A stretch of 64,000 bases of DNA, from NCBI GenBank assembly GCA_022829145.1, contig CM040764.1:11738049-11802048 (forward strand), in the 5' to 3' direction. Shown here piece after piece: positions 20,101-64,000 of this stretch (its first letter is position 1; each line of letters begins with the position of its first letter). This stretch comes from Albula goreensis (lineage: Eukaryota > Chordata > Actinopteri > Albuliformes > Albulidae). A program made the position numbers and the translations under genes. A model generated the notes under the pieces. The model ran no database searches, was not told where the DNA came from, and saw nothing but the letters and a program-made list of their open reading frames with translations.

Positions 20101-23100
20101 ATGGGTAACACCAGTGACCGGGTGTCAGGTGACCGACATGGCGCAAAGTCACACCGCTCCGACAGCGGGGGGAGCCACAAAGAGCAGGAGCCCAGCAAAA
20201 TCATGGTGGACAGCACTGACGACCCCAACATCTTCAACACACACACTGTGGAGTCAAAGGTACGAACATCTACAGTACACTCACTGATTTACTCACTGAA
20301 GAGAGAAACACAGTTCAACTTTGTTACATTTAAATTTTTAAAATGAAATTTTATAAAATTTTAACTCAACCTTTCAAATGTATTTGCCTCACATGCACAC
20401 ACACCTACAAACACACATGCTTTGAGGTCTCTCAAGCAGCAGTGTAGACTGATGGTGTTAGTAAGTACACTGCGATTAAAGACTTAATAGATTTGAGCCT
20501 TTCTAAATGAAACAGCCAAGCCCGAAATCAGATCCAAATCCATGTGCAGCAGTACCCATTCAAGCTGAACTGGATGTAAATGAGCAAATTCTCTCTTTAT
20601 GTTTCCACCCCTTATCCTTCATGTCAGTAATTTGCTTAATATTCACACGCTGCCTTATCTGTAGATACTGTGTGTGCCTTTACTTTTTTCTCAATTCGTT
20701 TGTCCGTGCTGAGGAGTGCAAATATGGCAGCTTATAATTCTGATTGTTTTCTTGCCTTGTTTTTAAAACTTTTGAATCCATCTTGAATTACACTGGACTT
20801 TGAATAATAGGGACTTCTGTGTAAAATAATCCAGCTGATGAGGGGAAGCATTAGCTTTCTTCAGGGCATGTAAACTCTTATCTCCCACGGAGACCAGTCC
20901 TTTGTTCCTGATTGCACAAGGCGATCAGTCGTCCAAAGTGCAACTGCCATTTTTCCCCAGCAGAGCCCCCAGGTTTGCCATTGCTACATGTCAGAGAAGG
21001 GAGAGAGGCAGAGCAGAGTTGAAGCAAACACAGGTGCATGTCAGTGAGGAAGTGCACTAACTTAGCGTGAATCTGAATGATCGTTTAGCCCTCAGGGGAG
21101 AAGGACTTCATGCCCTACAGCCCTGACCCTGATGACCCGGTCAAGCCAGGTCCACAGGCCCGCCCAACCGTGATCCGGTGGGGGGGTGGTGGGAAGGAGG
21201 TCTACATTGCTGGGTCCTTCAACAACTGGAGTACCAAGATCCCTCTCAATAAAAGGTAGCACTCTTCTGCTCACTGTCCCTCAATATCAATGAGTGAAAT
21301 ATTAAAACGCTATGCTTTATGGTGTGTTTTCCTGCCTCTTATCTTCATAGCCACAATGACTTTGTAGCAATCCTGGACTTGCCTGAAGGAGAGCACCAGT
21401 ACAAGTTTTTTGTGGATGGACAGTGGGTTCACGACCCCTCAGAGGTACATTTACTCTTGCAATACCCAAGAGTCACACCCTCATATTCCATAAATTATTT
21501 TTATTCAGTCCACTTTGGGGTCACCTAGGTGTGTGAGAATTTAATGGCAGAAGTTGACCGTGTACAGACCTCTGTCTCACTGCCTGCTGCTGTGCTTGCT
21601 TTCAGCCCGTGGTCACCAGCCAGATGGGCACCATCAACAACCTAATCCAAGTGAAGAAGTCTGACTTTGAGGTGTTTGATGCCCTGCAGGTGGACTCCCT
21701 GGAGTGTTCTGACACATCAGGTGAACGTGCATCACAGAAGGCAGTACAGGAGGGGAGAGGGGAGAGGAAAAAAAAATAAATAATTGTATCAAGACATTGA
21801 ACCATTAACCCCCAGTTGTGAGTTTACATTAGGTATATTGGGACAGTAGAAGTGAAATGACCAAAGTGCAGAACACAGAGCACCCTTTCTACACAGAGGC
21901 TGTTTCTTTAAGGAGTGGACTGCTGCACATATATGGGGTGTGGACATTTATGGCTCTGTCTTTATCAGGAAACCCATTACCCTGTGGTGTAATTCACTCT
22001 AATGCTTATATAATGTGAGTGTATTTCTTTACAATACATGTATATGTATTTTTTAATAGTGGATGCCTTTAGTATGACTATCTCCAAGATTTGGTGCATT
22101 GCTTAAATGCTGTTAGGTCAGTGCTTGCCATGAATATAGGTATTCACTTGTCATAGTGTTTGCTGTTTTGCCAGTGGGAAACCCTAGCTTTCCATTTTCT
22201 CACATTTGTTTGAGAGACTTCAGCATTTACTTCAACATTAATAAGCTGGGGTGAATTACTGATTTCAAAGTTAAATAGAACTTACCTGGGAATAGGCAAC
22301 ATCACGTGTTGACATCACAGCATCTGTAGCAGTGCAGAGCTGGGATATTTCTTTTTGTTACATTTGGAAACCTGATAGATAACACTAGTTTTTTTATCAT
22401 TATTTATTTATTTATTTTTTCTTAAGAAAACAGAGTGGCAAGGGTACATGGACATGAGGGCTGTTGGATTGCTAATGAAGGAACGTCTAAATCCACCTGG
22501 TTTAAAGAAAACAGGAAAGGGTGGGGACAGCACTGTGATTGGTCAAAAAGGGACGACATGACTGGTATTAATTACCTGAAATGAGGAGGCCAGTATCTGA
22601 CCTAATGACCTAATGTGGAAACAGCCCAGAGCAATTAAGTCAGGCTCCTACCTGGAATTCACTTTTATGAGTGGGGAATTTCAACATTGTTAGGGAATTC
22701 CAGTATAGGTAGGGATTTCTGCCACACAAACAGGGCACGCAGTGCTGTTCAGTAATTTAACGAATCTGTATGAATGCATGTTCCTGCAGTAGTAATGACC
22801 CTGATGTATTCATTTTTTTCTAAATATACAGACCTCTCCAGTTCCCCTCCTGGCCCATATGGACAGGAAGTGTACATGTTTCGGCCTGAGGAGCGTTTCA
22901 AAGCCCCACCCATTCTCCCACCACATCTCCTTCAGGTCATCCTAAACAAGGACACCAACATCTCTGTGAGACAAATATAAATTCATTATTCATATTGAAA
23001 CTCCAGCTCAGATAAATGTGATCATTTAATACTTACTATTAATTTTATAAATCAAGATGTGCGACATCTTTAAAATACGGTGGCGTGTAGAATGTGTCGC

Positions 23101-23648
23101 CCTAGCTTTCTGAGACTGTGTAAAACCATTCAGGTAGATTTGATTTTCTTTGTCTGTTGTTGCAAGCTAAGCTTAAGTTTTGTTTCAGTGCGACCCTGCC
23201 TTGCTGCCCGAACCCAACCATGTGATGCTGAACCACCTGTATGCACTTTCAATAAAGGTACTGTTTCAGTCTTACTACAATCATTGTTTCGGTTTTAAGG
23301 AAGCAATTGAAAAGGTCTTGAATTAGTGGTTTCTTACAAAAGTTTGGTATATATCATGTAGCTTATTTTCATTATGTAGGAAATGTGGGGGGTGGGTCTG
23401 GAGTGATTTTTAGAGTTATAATTATCTTTGAGTTTCTGAGAAGCAATGTGGACTTCTTTCACATTTAATTCAGCCTCTATAACTGTTATGTTTAAATTTC
23501 ATAATACTACAATGCCTTTTCTCTCACTCATATGATAGTACCACATTTGTATTTCCCTTCTTTCTTCTAGGATGGCGTGATGGTCCTAAGCGCTACTCAC
23601 CGATACAAGAAGAAATATGTCACCTCTTTATTGTACAAGCCTATCTAG
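20101..23648 (+). CDS. prkab2: AMP-activated protein kinase subunit beta-2
   Basis: Scaffold and glycogen-sensing subunit of the AMPK heterotrimer. Seven coding exons: 20101-20259, 21089-21255, 21351-21444, 21606-21720, 22832-22965, 23189-23257, 23571-23648. They total 816 nt or 271 aa (human beta-2: 272), complete and in frame. Features in order: Gly2 of MGNTS, the myristoylation site of the family; a variable Ser-rich head; the carbohydrate-binding module from ARPTVIRWGGGGKEVYIAGS with SFNNWS, YKFFVDGQWVHDPSE and a Ser split across exons 2/3 (NK-S-HNDF) equivalent to the beta-1 Ser108 position; a linker PVVTSQMGTINNLI; and the alpha/gamma-binding C-terminal domain (ILPPHLLQVILNKDTNIS, PEPNHVMLNHLYALSIK, SATHRYKKKYVTSLLYKPI). 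Beta-2 over beta-1 is shown by STKIPL, KKSDFEVFDAL and SPPGPYGQE. The start is the ATG three bases after a splice acceptor. Confidence 0.97.
21089..21444 (+). other. prkab2: prkab2 glycogen-binding module exons
   Basis: Exons 2 and 3 encode the CBM48-type module. The Trp of FNNWS, the Lys of YKFF and the Trp of GQWVHD correspond to glycogen-contact residues of the mammalian module, and all are present. A run of four Gly after RW (RWGGGGKEV) differs from the SEGG of human beta-2 and GG-containing beta-1 and is a local difference in a loop. The short intron between them is 95 bp. Confidence 0.85.
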
Positions 23649-25425
23649 CTGCCTGTAGTTGGTCAGGTTAGCATGCTTGTATTGTTCATTATCACGTGTT
23701 GGCTGAGATTGCACTAAAACCAGTTTACAGAAGGGTCAGAGGCCTGCAACTGACTCCCTCTGCCAGTGATATTCTGATGTATTCCCATAATGCATCAGCA
23801 CCCACCCAAACAGCGATAACACAACGAGGGAAATACCGCAAACTGCCATGCTTTGATGTACAGTTTATACTTTTACTTGCTAACAGTTGCTGGCTAATGC
23901 AAACTAGCTCTGCTATCCTTTTTTTTTTTTTACCACCTCTAAGAACGCATAGCTAGCTAGTCTTCTACTCATACTATGAACTACTTGGGTGTTGTCCATA
24001 TTACTCTAGGACAAGTAGCTTCTCAGCACTGTTTATCCAAACAAAGTGCATGGCAGTTAAGGACACCTGAGTTCATTTGGTCTCACACATGTAGATTTGG
24101 GATATAATTGGATGTAATTCATGAATCTGCTGATTGTGCTAATCAAAGGATTTTGAATTAGTCCTGGGATTTTTAAGATGATGTTGTAATGTTACACTGT
24201 ACTGTGAAAAGACACTGAGTATAATATTTTTAGATGTATGTAACAAAAAAAAAAGGCAGCCATTACACATCATGTCTTTGGAATACATCCAATAAGCCTC
24301 TGTGGTTCGCCACACTCAGTAATAAAGGGCTGAATCTGTTTCTAGAAGAGGGGCCTCCTCACCCACATGCTACAATGTATTTCAAAGCATGCTGGGCAGG
24401 ATGTGTGTGCCCATATTTATTAACTTTTGTAAAGGTACTCGCAACCCAACGATTTTCCATTCTGCAGCTTGGCAGAGATGTCAGAGTATCACCAGCTTGT
24501 GCTTGGAGCCGAAGGCCTCTCTCTGTTCTGTCGTTGCCTTTTTTTGTCACGATGCTGCAAAGCACTTTACCTGTGCGTTTTTTAACTGATGCTGTGAGTA
24601 GGAGCATTGATATGAAGCTTTAACTATGCAGAGGACAAATCCCATACTGTTTATTTGGCTTGTTTTTGGATCAAGGGATTTGTCTATATTATGAAGAGGC
24701 AGTTAGGGCAGTGCTGTGTTTTTTTGTCTATTTATCAAATAGGAATGTACTCATCTGTTACATATTGTATTTCTATATCAACAAGTTGATTTATGCTGTG
24801 ATGAATTCTTGAATGTTTTGCATGGGGGTTGTATTTATGCCTAAAAAAAATACCATCTCACAAGTGTGGTATGAATTTTAAAAGCCAATATTTGATGACA
24901 AAAAGGGACAAGGATGGTTAAGTTTAAGTAAAATGCTATACCATTCTAAAACATGTTTAAGTATAACACAATTCATACATTAATTTAAAACACTACTGTA
25001 TAATATTATAATTTAGTATGTTTATTTTCAATTTACTATATATTCGGTTTATGCAGTCCGGTTTATGGTCTGCGTTCTTTACAATATCAGATGTGCAAGG
25101 CTGTCCTCATTCATTTTGGTTGAGGTTAATGTTACACTCCAAAGAAATAAAATACGATTATTTATTTAACCCAAGACATAATACCTTGAAGTAAGTAACA
25201 GTAGTATTTCAGGGCAAAAACAGACCGGAATTACATTGTGGTAAGATAAATATTGGAAACAGTTCTTAAAAAGACTTGGGACATCATACCTACTGTAGCT
25301 TTATTGAAGCAAAACTTGAATTGTAAAAATATTTACATCTTTTTTTTAATGCAGCTTCATATTGGTTAAATTGTGTAGAAGATTGTTTCACTGGTTTGCA
25401 AATAAAAAGGGATAAAGATTGTGAG
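23649..25425 (+). other. prkab2: prkab2 3' untranslated region (inferred)
   Basis: About 1.8 kb of AT-rich, non-coding sequence after the TAG stop. Candidate poly(A) signals on the plus strand are AATAAA at 25146 and AATAAA at 25401; the latter is followed by a T/G-rich stretch (gtgagtgaacttttgtctc) expected downstream of a cleavage site. Short open frames inside carry no recognisable domain. The end point is an inference. Confidence 0.45.
25401..25406 (+). terminator. prkab2: Candidate prkab2 poly(A) signal
   Basis: AATAAA in the context tttgcaAATAAAaagg with a U/GU-rich element about 25-45 bases downstream. It is the last plus-strand AATAAA before the minus-strand gene's presumed 3' end. 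Confidence 0.4.
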
Positions 25426-25777
25426 TGAACTTTTGTCTCATCATTTCTTGACTGGAAGAGGGTGCTGGGTACGTTCTGCCCATGACAATTCTTTTTTCAT
25501 CGAAATCCTCACTGTCATATTTGTGTGAGAAATGTAAGCTCACTCTCCATTGTATTCACATTATTGTCAGGGCTTTAACTGCATATTTAGCTACATAAAG
25601 AGCCACTCTCTCCTTCAGATCCCAGCACAGATCATTATGAGAAACACAGCTCTACATTTTGCATTGGTTCACATTTAACAGTCTTTTCCTTGTTAATACA
25701 GAAACAGGCTTCTACATATTTAAAATCTTCTCCTAATTATTCACACAGAAGCATGAAAGGACACTGGAGAAAGCTTA

Positions 25778-28249
25778 TTTTATTCTATTGAGCAAAGAGC
25801 CTTAAGAGCACCTTTTATTCATTACAACAAACGCACATTGTCTTAACTCAGAAACCAGGCCTGGGACCTGTTTCGGCACTCTTAGTAACCTAACGAAGAG
25901 CGTGGTATCAAATCAAATGGGTCTCCAATCTTTATATACATATCTTACAAGCTTTATACCTAACCCAACACAACACAAGGTTTTACAATGCTGGTTTTGT
26001 CCTGTCACATGACAGGGCAACATAGCGAGCTTTGTTTTATGCTTTAACTACTATATTGTGCAAACACAAATGTACTACATCCTAGTCTTTGTTTTGCCCA
26101 GTTTTTGATTGTTAAATCTGAATTCCAAAATTTCTCAACTGCGCATTTAACTAATACTTGCTCACCCTTTGGGGGAATTTGATTAGGTTGGCACACAGAC
26201 AAGCTACCACACGCTAAGTTATTATTTTTGCCCAAGTTACTGTTACTATCCAGCTCAAAGGAGAAAAAGAGAAAAGCAGTATACTTTCAAAGCCCTGCAA
26301 GCTATTTACTATGTAGCCTACATTTCATTCCTGCCAAATTCATTAAGGGCAAGACAATATGTAATTGTTAGTGATTATAATACTGTATTATAGAGGTGTC
26401 CTGAAATATGGTCATAATGGCACAAGCCGTTAACAAACACAACCAAGGTACAACACCAAGCAGAAAATGTTTCACTCAAAGCTTAAATATTTGTCATATG
26501 AAATGTTTAAAATCTGAAAGAACAAAACAACTGTTGGCTATTGCACAGCTACCCAGGTATATCACATGTATTTTTCACAAATATTAAATTGTATGGCATA
26601 CTAGTCACACAAAAAAAGTAATGTAGTCAAAAGCCTTATTTACAGCATTGAAATGCAGAAATATACAGCACAGCAAAAAGCAGACACAAGCAGCCTAGAA
26701 ACTACTCTGCATGATGGCATTGCTGATATTGAGATCAAGGACATTGATTTTACCACTTACTCTGCCAAAGTTTGCAACATGTTTTTTCAAACAAATATTG
26801 AGAACATGTAACATATTCACGTCTAATGGGAATGCTCTGTAAATCTGAATGAAGACAAATCACTAAATTGAGAGGAATTCAATGTATCAAGTTTATGTTT
26901 TACTGCTTTCACATCAAAACATTGAAGAGATTGTTGAGAAAAATAACAACTATACAATTTACAACTTAACTGATGTAATGTTTGGTCCTTATATGAAAAA
27001 ATGCAAACTACTCAGAAAGCACCTCCTTAATTAATTCAACTGGACCAAACATGATAGGTTACCAAGTATCTCAGTATTGGCTTTCTTTAGACAACTGTCT
27101 GAGGAAGGCCAAAAATGATGTTTCACAAATCAAAAACAGAATTTAAAGATGACAATCAGGTCTGATTTCAGAGCCTCGTGTAGCCTCCGTGATGGTCACG
27201 GAAGAGGCAAAATAATAAAGGGACGTTAGGAGTTCAAACTTTGGCAGCGTCTGTGATCCACGTAAAACACGACCATAACACAGGATCGTGAGTTTTCCTT
27301 TCTATCTCCCAAAGCTACTTCTCCTAAAACTATTACTTCAGTTCAGTCAGTAGTGTTTCACGAATATTGCACTGACGGTCTTAGCCTTAGAATAAATACT
27401 TTAGTTTCAGAGTCAGGCAAAAGCTGGTACGACAGAGCTGTCGGACGAAGAGCCAGAAATATTGCACATGCTCATCTAGAATGGCCAGCTCTAGCGCTGA
27501 GTACATGCTGTTCTCTTCACTAGGCAGTGAGTGCCTCAAGAAATGGTGGCAAAAACCATTTGCAGGCAGAAAACAACTTGGAGAAATACTTAAACGTAAA
27601 AGAAAAATCTGCTAAATCCTTTCAGCTTTGTTTCCACTGTACCGGGCAAAAATACCCCTTTTTCCCCCCTGAGCAGATTGTCAAAGAGATCATACGTTTT
27701 TAAATGTCCATAAGGTTGTCAAAAGTGAAACTGCAGTGCAAGGTTTTAGTTTCCGTGGTAGCAGAATTGGAGGGGGTTATTTGAAACTTGTTAATTTTTT
27801 TGGGATTTGTGTTTCTGTCCCTCCCTTCCACAAAGCTGTATACATGCAACTACACTTAATCACCCATTGGCTGGCCAGGTAAGGAAGAACAATATGGCAG
27901 GCCAGGAAACACACAAACGCATTGCAAAGCCCTTCTGAAACTCCACTCCCATCTTCATAGCTCGCAAAGTGAAAACTGATCAAACCAGAGTGTCTGTGGT
28001 TCGCTTCTGAGAAAACAGAAAATGATTTCTCTGAGGCACAGTTCAGCAAAAAAGGCAAACAGGTTCCCCACCCCCATTTTTTGTCATATGTAAGAAAAAA
28101 GGATGGTGTCAGAGTCTTGAGGAAGGTGGAGATGCCGGTTGGGCTCCTGCTGGTTTAGTATGTGACCACTTGGAGTAGGCACTGTCCCCCACGCTTCCTG
28201 ATGGGACGCTGGCTGGCCGCCTCCCCAGCTGGACATCGAGGGTCAGGCT
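25778..28249 (-). other. pde4dip: pde4dip 3' untranslated region (inferred)
   Basis: Minus-strand sequence downstream of the pde4dip stop at 28250-28252. AATAAA words on the minus strand occur at 25814-25819 and 25778-25783, which would give a 3' UTR of about 2.4 kb ending 350-400 bp from the inferred prkab2 end. The segment is AT-rich with no conserved coding frame. One open minus-strand frame at 28155-28505 overlaps the last exon in another phase and is not used. Confidence 0.4.
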
Positions 28250-63825
<35,576 letters not shown>

Positions 63826-64000
63826 CTGAGGAGGGAAAGAACTGGAGTCAGAGAGCAGCACCACAGACTGACAGGCACTGCCAGCACATTTCCACAAGAA
63901 ACAAGATGGCTCCCAGTGATATATCTGGATTAGTGATACATCTGTATAAGCAGAAACTAATCATCCAACAAGAGGAAGCACAGTAACTCTACACCTTTCA

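Overview
The window is genomic DNA of a ray-finned (teleost-type) fish. The evidence is split genes with GT..AG introns, vertebrate orthologues that can be read exon by exon, dense CA/TG microsatellites and degraded tRNA-derived SINEs. The species cannot be named from the sequence. No bacterial, viral, rRNA, tRNA or CRISPR feature was seen.

Layout. (1) 282-9354, plus strand: the last nine coding exons of slc25a24, the EF-hand mitochondrial ATP-Mg/phosphate carrier. Its first exons lie left of the window. (2) 9355-14069: slc25a24 3' UTR and AT-rich spacer. (3) 14070-15965, plus strand: an intronless TLR2-family-like LRR ectodomain with signal peptide, LRRCT and one transmembrane helix. It has a 15-residue tail with no TIR domain, and two frameshifts, one of them an exact 5-bp duplication. 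(4) 16000-20100: simple repeats, then the likely upstream/promoter region of prkab2. (5) 20101-23648, plus strand: the complete seven-coding-exon prkab2 (AMPK beta-2, 271 aa). (6) 23649-28249: prkab2 3' UTR and the facing 3' UTR of the next gene. (7) 28250-63825, minus strand: pde4dip (myomegalin). Forty coding exons plus an alternative first exon were resolved. From the alternative zinc-finger-like start the exons join in one frame into about 2,416 codons. Its longer isoform continues right of the window.

Relationships. prkab2 and pde4dip converge tail to tail; from general knowledge, both also map to 1q21 in human. slc25a24 buffers matrix adenine nucleotides in response to Ca2+, Prkab2 scaffolds the AMP-sensing kinase, and myomegalin is a coiled-coil scaffold of Golgi and centrosome. 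Nothing in the sequence ties the three into one pathway. The least ordinary element is the broken, TIR-less TLR-like receptor between slc25a24 and prkab2. Other points of interest are the two transcription starts of pde4dip, its conserved NBPF-related segment, repeats lying very close to splice donors, and an exact five-copy 55-bp minisatellite next to a splice acceptor.
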